A DNA stretch of 17,207 nucleotides from UBA1206 sp045643125 (GCA_045643125.1 JAZUKE010000099.1:1-17207), one strand, 5' to 3'; shown: positions 6,935 through 15,287, counted from the first letter of the stretch. Numbers and translations: made by a program. The notes: generated by a model not told the origin, from the sequence alone.

Positions 6935-7604
6935 TCTTTTTCACCACTTTGTAGCCGAGACCTCTGACCGTGACGATATCAAAATCGCTGCTGGCGCGGA
7001 ACTTTTCACGAAGCCTGTTTATGTGAACGTCCACCGTGCGTTCGTCGGTCTCGGATTCGACGCCCCAGATATCGTCCATTATCTGTCTTCTCGTGAAGAT
7101 GCGGTTCGGGTATGAAATGAGCTTATACAGCAGCAGAAATTCCTTCTGCGGCAGTTCCTCGCGCACGCCGTTGCTGTATACGGTCATACTGTCGTATTCG
7201 AGCGTGACGCTGCCGATCGTCTGTTTGCGTTCACTTATTATCTTGGCACGGCGAAGCAGAGCGCCGACGCGCAGTATCATTTCGTTCACGTTGACGGGCT
7301 TGACCATATAATCGTCCGCACCGGAAAGAAAGCCGTGCTGCATATCGCGGAAATCGTCTTTTGCCGTGATTATCATAACGGGAATGTTCACGCCGGAGTC
7401 GCGCAGATTGGTGATAAGGTCGTAGCCGTCCACGTTAGGCATCATAAGATCGGAAATTATAAGGTCTATATATTCCTTTTCGATTATTCTGAGCGCTTCG
7501 CCGCCGTCTTCGCAGCCGTAAGGTATATATCCGTTTTTGGACAGCACGCGCATATACAGATTACGCAGTTCGCTGTCGTCCTCTGCAACAAGTATTTTGA
7601 ACAC
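6927..7604 (-). CDS. OmpR/PhoB-family response regulator
   Basis: A 225-residue transcription factor with an N-terminal receiver domain (acidic D9/D10, phospho-acceptor D52 in SDLMMP, K102 in MVKPVN) and a C-terminal winged helix (RTVDVHINRLREKF, GLGYKVV). I chose the GTG at 7604 (MFKILVAEDD) rather than the GTG at 7613, because GAGGTG lies 8 nt before 7604 and overlaps the earlier GTG. It is first in an operon with the kinase and the AlgX-like lipoprotein, so envelope-polymer modification is a plausible output (inference). The sequence does not show its targets. Confidence 0.94.
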   Translation of the reverse strand: MFKILVAEDDSELRNLYMRVLSKNGYIPYGCEDGGEALRIIEKEYIDLIISDLMMPNVDGYDLITNLRDSGVNIPVMIITAKDDFRDMQHGFLSGADDYMVKPVNVNEMILRVGALLRRAKIISERKQTIGSVTLEYDSMTVYSNGVREELPQKEFLLLYKLISYPNRIFTRRQIMDDIWGVESETDERTVDVHINRLREKFRASSDFDIVTVRGLGYKVVKKNV

Positions 7605-7624
7605 GTTGATCACCTCGTTTTTTG

Positions 7625-7653
7625 ATTATGACACAAATTCCGACAAATTTCAA
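7625..7653 (-). promoter_or_regulatory. Sigma-A promoter of the two-component operon
   Basis: Minus-strand -35 TTGAAA (7653-7648), 17-bp spacer, -10 CATAAT (7630-7625), about 20 nt before the response regulator start. It is divergent from the lipid kinase promoter. Confidence 0.75.
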
Positions 7654-7689
7654 CATTATGGAGAAATATAAACAAAACTTAATATTGGG

Positions 7690-7718
7690 TTTACATACCC
7701 GTAATAAATATGTAGTAT
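7690..7718 (+). promoter_or_regulatory. Probable sigma-A promoter of the lipid kinase gene
   Basis: TTTACA at 7690-7695, 17-bp spacer, TAGTAT at 7713-7718 preceded by TG. The -10 is weaker than in the other promoters of the window. Three copies of ATGTAG (7710, 7723, 7733) lie over and just after it. Confidence 0.55.
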
Positions 7719-7767
7719 AAGAATGTAGTATTATGTAGAAGAATATTCTTTTTTGGGGAGAGTGCCT

Positions 7768-8709
7768 ATGAAACACATTTTTATCATCAATCCGGCGGCA
7801 GGCGCAGTCGATGCGGTCGAAAAGATTAAAAAGAAAATAGAAAAAGAAGCATCCGGCTACGACTATTCGATATACGAAACCAAAGCTCCGCTCGACGCCA
7901 CGGAATACATACGCTTCTACTGCTCCACGCACACGGAAAAGGTGCGTTTTTACGCCTGCGGCGGCGACGGAACGCTCAACGAGGTCGTCAACGGTGCGGC
8001 AGGCTTCCCCAATGCCGAGGTAGGCTGCATACCGAGCGGAAGCGGAAACGATTTTGTAAAGTATTACGGCGCAAAAGAAGAATTCCTCGATATCGTGAAC
8101 AATCTCGAAGGAACTGCGGAAACGATAGATATGCTGAAACTCGGCGACAAATATTCGATAAACGTCATCAATTTCGGCTTTGACGGAGTTGTGGCAAGCA
8201 CTATTTCCAAAGTCAAGAGAAAACCGATAATCGGCGGCAAGAATTCATACACGAGCGGTATCGTTTATGCGATATTCAAGGGTATGCGCAACAAGTGCAC
8301 AGTAAAAGTAGACGGCGAACAGCTCAACGAAAAGAATATGCTGCTCTGCACGCTTTCCAACGGAAGCCACGTCGGCGGCTCGTTCAACTGCGGTCCCAAG
8401 TCGTCGAATATGGACGGCGAAGTGGATGTCTGCCTTTTCAAACCGCTGTCGCTCTTTACTTTCTTAAGCCTTATGGATTCGTACAAAAAAGGCACTCACT
8501 TTGAAAATCCGAAGTTTGCAAAATATATGGCATTCAAACGCGGCAAGACCGTTGAAGTCGAAGCGAAGAAAAAAGAATTCCCCGTTTCCGTTGACGGCGA
8601 AATGGTCTATACCAATAAATTCACCGTTGAAATGGTGCCGAAGTCGATCAATTTCGTAGTTCCGAAAAGTCTTGTCGGCAAGAAAAATCCCGTACCGGCA
8701 AAGGTCTGA
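7768..8709 (+). CDS. Diacylglycerol kinase-family lipid kinase (DagK/YegS type)
   Basis: A 313-residue cytoplasmic, membrane-associating enzyme expected to phosphorylate diacylglycerol or a related lipid with ATP, recycling lipid from envelope polymer synthesis. The nucleotide-binding signatures are INPAAG (7-12), GGDGTLNEVVNG (65-76) and PSGSGNDF (89-96). The C-terminal half has the beta-sandwich pattern of the family, ending with VSVDGE. The start is ATG 7768, with GGGGAG 7 nt upstream; a TTG at 7753 is in frame but has no ribosome site. It is a single-gene unit, divergent from the two-component operon and followed by a strong bidirectional terminator. Confidence 0.9.
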   Translation: MKHIFIINPAAGAVDAVEKIKKKIEKEASGYDYSIYETKAPLDATEYIRFYCSTHTEKVRFYACGGDGTLNEVVNGAAGFPNAEVGCIPSGSGNDFVKYYGAKEEFLDIVNNLEGTAETIDMLKLGDKYSINVINFGFDGVVASTISKVKRKPIIGGKNSYTSGIVYAIFKGMRNKCTVKVDGEQLNEKNMLLCTLSNGSHVGGSFNCGPKSSNMDGEVDVCLFKPLSLFTFLSLMDSYKKGTHFENPKFAKYMAFKRGKTVEVEAKKKEFPVSVDGEMVYTNKFTVEMVPKSINFVVPKSLVGKKNPVPAKV

Positions 8710-8743
8710 CCAAGTAATTTTCTCATTTTGACATTTGAAATTC

Positions 8744-8776
8744 AAAAAGCAGAGCTTTTTTGCGGCTCTGCTTTTT
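8744..8776. terminator. Bidirectional intrinsic terminator between convergent genes
   Basis: AAAAAGCAGAGC (8744-8755) and GCTCTGCTTTTT (8765-8776) form a perfect 12-bp stem with a 9-nt loop. It has A-runs on the left and T-runs on the right, so it works in both directions. It separates the lipid kinase gene (+) from the ACT-domain gene (-). Confidence 0.9.
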
Positions 8777-8789
8777 AATTTTTTACACT

Positions 8790-9221
8790 TTACACTGTAT
8801 AACAGTCCGATTCCTCAAGCACCTTTACGCCGTTCTGTTCGAGGATGGAAACCGCCTTTTCGTTGTCGTCAACACGGAAGACGGCTCTTGCCTTGCCCGC
8901 TGAAGTGGCGACGAAAGCGTAAAGATATTCGATGCCTATGCCGTTATCGCTGAAAAGACGCACCGCTTTTGAAAATCCGCCCGGTTTGTCGTCCACCTCG
9001 ACGGCGATGACGCGGTTCATCTTTACGGTAAGCCCGCGCTTTTTCAGTTCTTCCATAGCTTTTTCGGGTTTATCGACTATAAGACGGAGTATGCCGTAGT
9101 TCGTCGTATCGGCAAGCGACAGCGCCCTTATGTCGATCCCCGCTTCTGCCATAGTGTCTGCGATCTCGGAAAGTCTGCCCGACTGATTCTGAACGAAAAT
9201 AGAAATCTGCTTTACAAACAT
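8790..9221 (-). CDS. Tandem ACT-domain protein
   Basis: 143 residues forming two ACT domains (about 1-70 and 71-143), small folds that usually bind amino acids and regulate enzymes. The N-terminal pattern ISIFVQNQSGRLSEIADTMA and the central VDDKPGGFSKAVRLF are the two ligand-site turns. There is no attached catalytic domain. Proteins like this are commonly found beside phenylacetate-CoA ligase and indolepyruvate oxidoreductase genes, and are presumed to sense aromatic amino acids (established neighbourhood, function inferred). It is the last gene of the cluster, 12 nt after the ligase, with the site AAAGGGAATTTATG. Confidence 0.9.
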   Translation of the reverse strand: MFVKQISIFVQNQSGRLSEIADTMAEAGIDIRALSLADTTNYGILRLIVDKPEKAMEELKKRGLTVKMNRVIAVEVDDKPGGFSKAVRLFSDNGIGIEYLYAFVATSAGKARAVFRVDDNEKAVSILEQNGVKVLEESDCYTV

Positions 9222-9233
9222 AAATTCCCTTTC

Positions 9234-10532
9234 TCAGATGATTCTGTTGTCGATAACTCTTTTTGCCTTGCCTTCTGACCTCGGAAGCGAGTGCGGCTCT
9301 ACAAGCGAAACCTTGGCGTGGACGTTGAGAGCGTTCTGAAGCGCGTTTTCCAAAGTTTTTTCGGCTTTTTCTATGTCGCGTATCGTATCGGAAACTGTAT
9401 TTTCGTTTATTTCGACCTTGACTTCCATCGTGTCAAGATTGTTTTTGCGGTCAACGATTATGAGGTAGTTTGCGCCGTAGCCGTACTGCGTGAGCGTATA
9501 TTCGACCTGCGACGGGAACACGTTGACACCGCGGATTATGAGCATATCGTCGCTTCTGCCGACGGTCTTCGCCATTTTCACCGTAGTTCTGCCGCATTCG
9601 CACTTGCCGTGGAAGATGGCGGAAATGTCGTGCGTTCTGTAACGGATGAGCGGAAGCGCTTCTTTGCCTATGCAGGTGAAGACGAGTTCGCCGTATTCGC
9701 CGTCCGGCAGAGGCTCGCCCGTATCGGGATCGACTATTTCGGGGTAGAAATAATCCTCGTTGATATGAAGTCCGTTCTGACATTCGCAGTTATAGGCAAC
9801 TCCGGGGCCTGCGATCTCGCTGAGTCCGTAGATGTCGTAAGCCTTGATGCCGAGCAGCTTTTCTATCTCGCCTCTCATACCGTCGGTCCACGGTTCCGCG
9901 CCGAAGATGCCGGCTTTGAGCGGCAGCGAATCGGGAGAAATGCCCATTTCCTTGAGCGTTTCGCCGATATACAAAGCGTAAGACGGCGTGCAGCATATCA
10001 TACTGCATCCGAAATCCTGAAGAAGCTGTACCTGACGGCTCGTATTGCCCGTGGAAACGGGGAGCGCAGTCGCGCCCAGACGTTCGACGCCGTAGTGTAT
10101 GCCGAGCCCGCCCGTGAACAGTCCGTAGCCGAAGCTGATGTGAACGATATCGTCGGGAGTGCCGCCGGCTGCCGCTATTGCGCGTGCCGCAGATTCGGAC
10201 CATATTTTTATGTCGTTGGCGGTATAGCCGACCACCGTCTGTTTGCCGGTAGTGCCGGAAGACGCGTGGATACGGACAAGGTCGTGCTTGGGGACTGCGA
10301 AAAGCCCGAACGGGTAATTGTCGCGCAAGTCCTGCTTGACCGTGAACGGCAGTTTTCTGATATCTTCAAGCGATTTTATGTCTTCGGGACGTACTCCCGC
10401 TTCGTCGAATTTGTTTTTATAGAACGGAATGTTGTTATACGCACGTTCCGCTGTTTTTATAAGTCGTTCGAGCTGTATCTGCTCAAGCTTCTCCCGGGGC
10501 GCACATTCGATTTCCGGTGTGAAGATTCCCAT
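9234..10532 (-). CDS. paaK: Phenylacetate-CoA ligase-type enzyme
   Basis: 432 residues, the usual length of the family. It catalyses AMP-forming conversion of an aryl acetate and CoA to aryl-acetyl-CoA. The N-terminal block ERAYNNIPFYKNKFDEAGV is characteristic of PaaK. The P-loop is SSGTTGKQT (91-99), followed by the YGLSEIAGPG and YRTHDI motifs and the C-terminal lysine region EGKAKRV (about 420-426). Possible substrates are phenylacetate, 4-hydroxyphenylacetate or indole-3-acetate. It lies between iorB (5 nt upstream) and the ACT-domain gene, so it likely acts with IorAB on aromatic 2-oxoacids in the cytoplasm. The cluster also occurs in archaea and other clostridia. Confidence 0.92.
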   Translation of the reverse strand: MGIFTPEIECAPREKLEQIQLERLIKTAERAYNNIPFYKNKFDEAGVRPEDIKSLEDIRKLPFTVKQDLRDNYPFGLFAVPKHDLVRIHASSGTTGKQTVVGYTANDIKIWSESAARAIAAAGGTPDDIVHISFGYGLFTGGLGIHYGVERLGATALPVSTGNTSRQVQLLQDFGCSMICCTPSYALYIGETLKEMGISPDSLPLKAGIFGAEPWTDGMRGEIEKLLGIKAYDIYGLSEIAGPGVAYNCECQNGLHINEDYFYPEIVDPDTGEPLPDGEYGELVFTCIGKEALPLIRYRTHDISAIFHGKCECGRTTVKMAKTVGRSDDMLIIRGVNVFPSQVEYTLTQYGYGANYLIIVDRKNNLDTMEVKVEINENTVSDTIRDIEKAEKTLENALQNALNVHAKVSLVEPHSLPRSEGKAKRVIDNRII

Positions 10533-10537
10533 TTTTC

Positions 10538-11116
10538 TCAGACTCCTTTTGCGTTGTATCCGAGTTCAAATGCCTTGATATTGGCGTCAACTGTCTTCGG
10601 AGGAACGGTCGAGCGGATCGCGTCGAGCCAGACTTCCTTGCCGATGCCGAGACAGCTTGCCGCAACACCGACGAGCACCACGTTCACGCTCTTGACGGAG
10701 CCTGCTTCAGCCGCAAGCGAAAGCGCATCGACGCTCACGAGCTTTATTCCCGTGGAAACGAGTTTTTCGGCGATATTTTCGGGATACGAGGTTACGCCCG
10801 TGATGACCGGCATCGGATCTATTGTCTGCGTATTTGTGATGATTATACCGTCTTTTTTGAGATAAGGCAGCCAGCGTGCCGATTCGAGAAGCTCGAACGA
10901 AAGGAGCATATCGGCTTCGCCTTTGTCGATGATCGTGGAATCGACCTTTTCGCCGAAACGGACGTAGGTTATTACCGATCCGCCGCGCTGTGACATACCG
11001 TGTACTTCGCTGACCTTGATATCATAGCCTTTTTCAAGGAAAACCTTGCCCATAAGCTTGGACGCAAGCAGAGTTCCCTGACCGCCTACTCCGGCGATAA
11101 GAATATTATACGTCAT
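10538..11116 (-). CDS. iorB: Indolepyruvate ferredoxin oxidoreductase, beta subunit
   Basis: 192 residues with the gamma-type domain of 2-oxoacid:ferredoxin oxidoreductases (NILIAGVGGQGTLLASK at the N-terminus, SEVHGMSQRGGSV at about 37-49). It forms the enzyme with IorA, converting aryl-pyruvates and CoA to aryl-acetyl-CoA, CO2 and reduced ferredoxin. The start codon is one base after the iorA stop, so translation is coupled and stoichiometry is probably matched. Confidence 0.94.
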   Translation of the reverse strand: MTYNILIAGVGGQGTLLASKLMGKVFLEKGYDIKVSEVHGMSQRGGSVITYVRFGEKVDSTIIDKGEADMLLSFELLESARWLPYLKKDGIIITNTQTIDPMPVITGVTSYPENIAEKLVSTGIKLVSVDALSLAAEAGSVKSVNVVLVGVAASCLGIGKEVWLDAIRSTVPPKTVDANIKAFELGYNAKGV

Positions 11117-11117
11117 A

Positions 11118-12845
11118 TCATTCAGCCTCCCTTATCGCGCCGGTACGGCACGCAGCCTTGCATACGCCGCAGCCGACGCACTGGTTGACGTCGATGACGG
11201 CTTTTTTGTTTTTGACGGAAATTGCCGGGCAGCCTACGTTGAGGCAGGATTTGCAGCCGATGCAGTTATCTCCGATGACGAGCGGTTTATTGTGCTTTAC
11301 GTTTTTGAGAAGCGCGCACGGGCGGCGTGAGATAACGAGCGACGGCATATCTTTTTCAAGCTCTTCGGCAATGACTTTTCTTGCGTTTTCAACGTCAAAC
11401 GGATCGACGACTCTGACCGACGGGATGCCGACGGCGTGAGCGAGAGCTTCAAGATCGATGGCAACGGTGGGATCGTTCTTTATCGTAAGACCGTTTGCGG
11501 GGTTGTTCTGATGTCCGGTCATACCCGTGATGGAGTTGTCAAGCACGATGACCGTGGAAACGCCCTTGTTGTAAGCGATATCTATAAGTCCGGTAATGCC
11601 GGAATGGATGAACGTGGAGTCACCGATGACGGCGACGGACTTCTTTGCCTGTTCCTTGCCGCGAGCGGTATTGAAGCCGTGAAGCCCGGAAACGGAAGCG
11701 CCCATACACAGGCAGGCGTCGATCATTGCGAGCGGTTTCTGTGCCGCGAGAGTGTAGCAGCCTATATCGCCGGAAACGTATACCTTGAGTCCTTTGAGCG
11801 CATAGAACAGACCTCTGTGCGGACAGCCCGGGCAAAGCACGGGAGGACGTGCGGGGATAGTCTCGGGAAATTCGTTGTATTCGTTCTGCTCTCCGAGTAC
11901 GGCTTTCTTTATCATTCCCTGCGAATATTCGCCGCAGAACGTAAAGAGGTTTTTGCCTTCGACGGCGATGCCGTTCTTTTTGCAGTGCGTTTCGATTATA
12001 TCGTCGAGCTGTTCGCAGACGATGAGCCTTTTGACGCCTGACGCGAACTTTTTGATAAGTTCAACGGGAAGCGGATTGACCATACCGAGTTTGAGATAGC
12101 TTGCCTTGTCGCCGAGGGCTTCGCGCGCGTAATTGAACGAAGCACCGGCAGCGATGATACCGATATCACCGCCGGGGATTATCTCGTTTATACCCGAATT
12201 TTCGGCGTATTCGGTGAGCTTTTTCGTGCGTTCTTCGACGAATATATGACGTGCCTTCGCCATTGCGGGCATCATTACGTTCTTCATCGGATCCTTGACA
12301 TAAGGCTTGTCTTCGGGAACGACTCTGTCGCACACCTCAACGGGAGAACGCGAATGCGAAATTCTCGTGGAAAGGCGAAGGATCACGGGTGTATCGTATT
12401 TTTCGGAGATCTCATAAGCCAGCATCGCGTACTTTTTGCATTCCGCGGAATCGCACGGCTCGAGCATAGGAACTTTGGAAGCGATCGCATGGTGACGCGA
12501 ATCCTGTTCGTTCTGGGACGAGTGCATACCGGGATCGTCGGCTACGGCGATGACCATACCGGCGTTGACTCCGATATAGGAAGCGGTATAGAGCGGATCT
12601 GCGGCTACGTTGAGTCCGACGTGCTTCATCGCGCAGAACGATCTTACTCCGCCGAGAGAAGCGCCGAACGCGACCTCGCAGGCGACCTTTTCGTTAGGCG
12701 CCCATTCGGAATATACGTCGTCGTATTTGGAAATAACTTCGGTTATTTCGGTACTCGGAGTTCCCGGGTATGAAGATACCACTTTTACTCCGCATTCATA
12801 CAGTCCTCTTGCGACTGCCTGGTTACCGAGCATTAATTCTTTCAT
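11118..12845 (-). CDS. iorA: Indolepyruvate ferredoxin oxidoreductase, alpha subunit
   Basis: 575 residues. The N-terminal pyrimidine-binding domain carries YPGTPSTEI (about 25-33). The central thiamine-diphosphate domain has GDIGCYTL and a GDSTFIHSGITGL block followed by the LDNSITGMTGHQ metal-site turn. The C-terminus holds two iron-sulphur motifs: CIGCKSCLNVGCP (with four residues before the last Cys) and CVGCGVCKAACR, where the usual Pro after the last Cys is Arg. It oxidatively decarboxylates indolepyruvate, phenylpyruvate and 4-hydroxyphenylpyruvate from transaminated aromatic amino acids, passing electrons to ferredoxin. It starts 16 nt after the glucosaminidase stop with AAAGGAC as ribosome site. 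No separate promoter or terminator is evident in that gap. Confidence 0.95.
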   Translation of the reverse strand: MKELMLGNQAVARGLYECGVKVVSSYPGTPSTEITEVISKYDDVYSEWAPNEKVACEVAFGASLGGVRSFCAMKHVGLNVAADPLYTASYIGVNAGMVIAVADDPGMHSSQNEQDSRHHAIASKVPMLEPCDSAECKKYAMLAYEISEKYDTPVILRLSTRISHSRSPVEVCDRVVPEDKPYVKDPMKNVMMPAMAKARHIFVEERTKKLTEYAENSGINEIIPGGDIGIIAAGASFNYAREALGDKASYLKLGMVNPLPVELIKKFASGVKRLIVCEQLDDIIETHCKKNGIAVEGKNLFTFCGEYSQGMIKKAVLGEQNEYNEFPETIPARPPVLCPGCPHRGLFYALKGLKVYVSGDIGCYTLAAQKPLAMIDACLCMGASVSGLHGFNTARGKEQAKKSVAVIGDSTFIHSGITGLIDIAYNKGVSTVIVLDNSITGMTGHQNNPANGLTIKNDPTVAIDLEALAHAVGIPSVRVVDPFDVENARKVIAEELEKDMPSLVISRRPCALLKNVKHNKPLVIGDNCIGCKSCLNVGCPAISVKNKKAVIDVNQCVGCGVCKAACRTGAIREAE

Positions 12846-12861
12846 TATTATATAAGTCCTT

Positions 12862-15189
12862 TCAGAAATTGTATTTACCTAAAAGATAAAGCCGTAATGC
12901 GATATAATCCTCGATCCCGTAAGTATCTCCTCCCGTTACGCAGGCGGCACGGGATGAAATATCGGAAAGCGAGGTGACACCGAAAACGCTGAGTTTAAGG
13001 CGTAAATAGTCATCGACGGTTATTATGCCGTCGCCGCTCACGTCGCCGAGGATTATCACGCGGCGTTCGACATACACTTTATCACGCCACAAAAACCTGA
13101 CGTTGCAGCCGTTCGTTATTACTTCGTCCTTCGTAAGACGGACGCCCGAAACGTCATATACCTCGACGGAAGCGTACTTCATTATCGAATCAAGCTGCGA
13201 AACCGTGGTGGACGGCTTCAAGCCGTAAATAAATCCGTCTTTTTCGGTAAGCTCAACGCCTATCGTATCCATAAAGTTGCCGTCTTTTTCGATATAAACG
13301 GTCTTTCCGTCGCTTCCCTTCATCGCGCTGTAACCGACGGAGGTCTTGCCGTTTTCGCCGTCACCGACGCAGCGCACCCATCTTTCGTTCACTATGCCGT
13401 CGATAAGGAGGAGTACGGTGCCCTTGAAGAAGCTGCTCACCCATTTGCCGTTTATATCCGGCGTTTCTCTCTGCGTGAGGCGTTCCGTGTTGTGACCGAT
13501 CTCATACTGCGGAGCGATGTTCGACGTGTAAGTGTCTCCGCCCGGTTCTTCGCCCTGCTCTTTGTTGTCGCCGGTGAACACGCTTCCCATACTGATGTAA
13601 TCCGCATAAGCGTAACCGACCGTTATCTTTCCGTCGTTTTCGTCGTAAAGATGATACCATTCGTTGGAATCGGCTTTTCCCATCAGAATGACGCTGTCGC
13701 CGTCGGTAAGTCTGCCTATGAGGGCTGTACTTGAAGTATCGGTGCTGCTTCTGAAATTGCAGGTGCTTTTTACTTTTCCGTTGTAAAGCGTGTCCGCTTC
13801 GTCGTGAACGTAAACGTAAAGATAGTCTTCTTTTCCGTTTGATACCGCCTTGACGACGGCAGCACCCGCTTTGAGCGCGTTTATTTTGCCTTTTGCGTCA
13901 ACGGACGCGACAGACGTATTGTTCGACGAATACGTCACCGACGAAGACGATAAGACATCGGGCGTATAAGTGTCGCCGGGAACGAGAACTATGCGTTCTT
14001 CGTCGATTATATTGCCGGCAGGATTAACGGGAGTTGAGCTTTCTTCGCTCGAAGGCTCACTTGACGGCTCCGAATACGGCTCGCGGGACTCTTCAGACGT
14101 AGGCTCCGGCATTTCCTTGCCGTTGTCACCGCTGAAAACACCGAGTTTTCTTATGTAGTCCTTATACGAGTAACCCGCGATAAGGCTGTCCATTCCGAGC
14201 GTATACACCTTGTACCAGCCGTTTGAATCGGGAGAGCCGATCATAACGACGAACATATTTGCACCGAGCTTGACTACCACGTTCGACGAGGTAGTGGCGC
14301 CTTTGCGGCAGTTGACCTGCTCGTTCGTATAGCCGTAATACGCGACCTCAGACGATTTTTTGACGAACACTATCGTTTCGTCAAAGGACGAACCGGTATA
14401 CGCTTTTATCGAAACGATGCCTTCCTTCAGGGCTTTTATCTTGCCGTCGGAATCGACCGTGGCGATCGAGGTATCGTCGGAAACGAAACGCGGTGAACAC
14501 GAGAAGCGTTTTCCGAGCGTGTATGTATCGCCGACATCAAGAACGAGGAAGCTTTCGTTTATCGGGTTGCTTCCGCTCACGTCGTAGTCGCAGAGATCGT
14601 ATTTTTCAATAAAATCAATAAGATATTCGGCATAGCCTTTTTTCAGTCCGTCGTCGGGATCGGTGTAAAGATCGTTGCAATATCCCGCGGCAACTATGTA
14701 ATGGCACATTACCGTATAATCGGTAAGATTGCGGACGTTCTTGTATCTGTCCTGCGTGTTGAAAAGTTCGCTATGCGCGTTGATGCTTGCGTCCCAAGTT
14801 GAATAGGCGCGCCAGAATTTGTTGTAATACTGATTGTAGAGCGAAGTTCCCATTATGGACTTTGCTTCGGACATACTCGAATATATCTTCTTGGTATATG
14901 AGTTATACACTTTTCCGACATACGATTCGTAAGCGCGCATACCGAAAAGGTTTTTGCCGTTCTGCGCTATGGAAGACCCGCCCCAGCCGCTTTCGATTAT
15001 CGCCTGGGAAAGCGTGACGGACGCGAGTATGCCGTTCTTTTCCATATCGTCCGTGGCACGCGGGCAGATGTAGTCAAAGAAATACTGCTGCTGCGACGTC
15101 AGAGCCGCGTCCGCTTCCATTACGAACGACGGAAGCACGAGCGCGATTATCAATATCAAACACAACCAAATTCTTTTTTTCTGCTGCAT
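12862..15189 (-). CDS. Secreted GH73 glucosaminidase with Big2-like, SH3-like and dockerin-like modules
   Basis: 775 residues. A signal peptide (1-28, cleavage after ADA) leads to a GH73/FlgJ-like N-acetylglucosaminidase domain (about 30-200) with likely catalytic E66 in IIESGWG and the NLFGM motif, which cuts peptidoglycan glycan strands. Two repeats of an Ig-like Big2-type stretch plus a bacterial SH3-like domain follow (Big2 cues IATVDSDGKIKALKEG and VASVDAKGKINALKAG; SH3 cues VNCRKGATTSSN and CNFRSSTDTSS). They are separated by a Pro/Glu/Ser linker. The C-terminus (715-775) is dockerin-like: the first loop is intact (GDVSGDGIITVDDYLRLKL), but the second (ACVTGGDTYGIEDYIALRL) lacks key Asp/Asn calcium ligands. 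Expected to act outside the cell in wall turnover. It has its own consensus promoter and a strong AGGAG site, and probably heads a transcript that runs into iorAB. Confidence 0.88.
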   Translation of the reverse strand: MQQKKRIWLCLILIIALVLPSFVMEADAALTSQQQYFFDYICPRATDDMEKNGILASVTLSQAIIESGWGGSSIAQNGKNLFGMRAYESYVGKVYNSYTKKIYSSMSEAKSIMGTSLYNQYYNKFWRAYSTWDASINAHSELFNTQDRYKNVRNLTDYTVMCHYIVAAGYCNDLYTDPDDGLKKGYAEYLIDFIEKYDLCDYDVSGSNPINESFLVLDVGDTYTLGKRFSCSPRFVSDDTSIATVDSDGKIKALKEGIVSIKAYTGSSFDETIVFVKKSSEVAYYGYTNEQVNCRKGATTSSNVVVKLGANMFVVMIGSPDSNGWYKVYTLGMDSLIAGYSYKDYIRKLGVFSGDNGKEMPEPTSEESREPYSEPSSEPSSEESSTPVNPAGNIIDEERIVLVPGDTYTPDVLSSSSVTYSSNNTSVASVDAKGKINALKAGAAVVKAVSNGKEDYLYVYVHDEADTLYNGKVKSTCNFRSSTDTSSTALIGRLTDGDSVILMGKADSNEWYHLYDENDGKITVGYAYADYISMGSVFTGDNKEQGEEPGGDTYTSNIAPQYEIGHNTERLTQRETPDINGKWVSSFFKGTVLLLIDGIVNERWVRCVGDGENGKTSVGYSAMKGSDGKTVYIEKDGNFMDTIGVELTEKDGFIYGLKPSTTVSQLDSIMKYASVEVYDVSGVRLTKDEVITNGCNVRFLWRDKVYVERRVIILGDVSGDGIITVDDYLRLKLSVFGVTSLSDISSRAACVTGGDTYGIEDYIALRLYLLGKYNF

Positions 15190-15241
15190 AATTACTCCTG
15201 AAAATATGTATAAAAGCGAAAAAGTTTGAAGATTAACGTTT

Positions 15242-15270
15242 ATTATATCATAGGTGTCACATTATGTCAA
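15242..15270 (-). promoter_or_regulatory. Consensus sigma-A promoter before the glucosaminidase gene
   Basis: Minus-strand TTGACA (15270-15265), 17-bp spacer, TATAAT (15247-15242), both hexamers perfect. Predicted transcription start is about 15235, leaving a leader of about 45 nt before ATG 15189 (site CAGGAGTAATTATG). No leader ORF or hairpin was seen in it. Confidence 0.9.
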
Positions 15271-15287
15271 TCTTTTTGGAGTGGTAA

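Noticed and set aside
7605..7613. GTG at 7613 as the response regulator start.
   Set aside because: It overlaps the GAGGTG ribosome site that serves the GTG at 7604, and receiver domains normally begin right at the KILVAEDD strand.
12846..12861. TATAAT-like sequence immediately before the iorA start codon.
   Set aside because: It ends only a few bases before the ATG, has no matching -35 at 17 bp and would leave no ribosome site in the transcript.
14000..14110. Repetitive Ser/Glu/Pro-coding stretch as a tandem DNA repeat or antisense gene.
   Set aside because: It is an inter-domain linker in the glucosaminidase reading frame. The opposite-strand frames are short and have no start signals.
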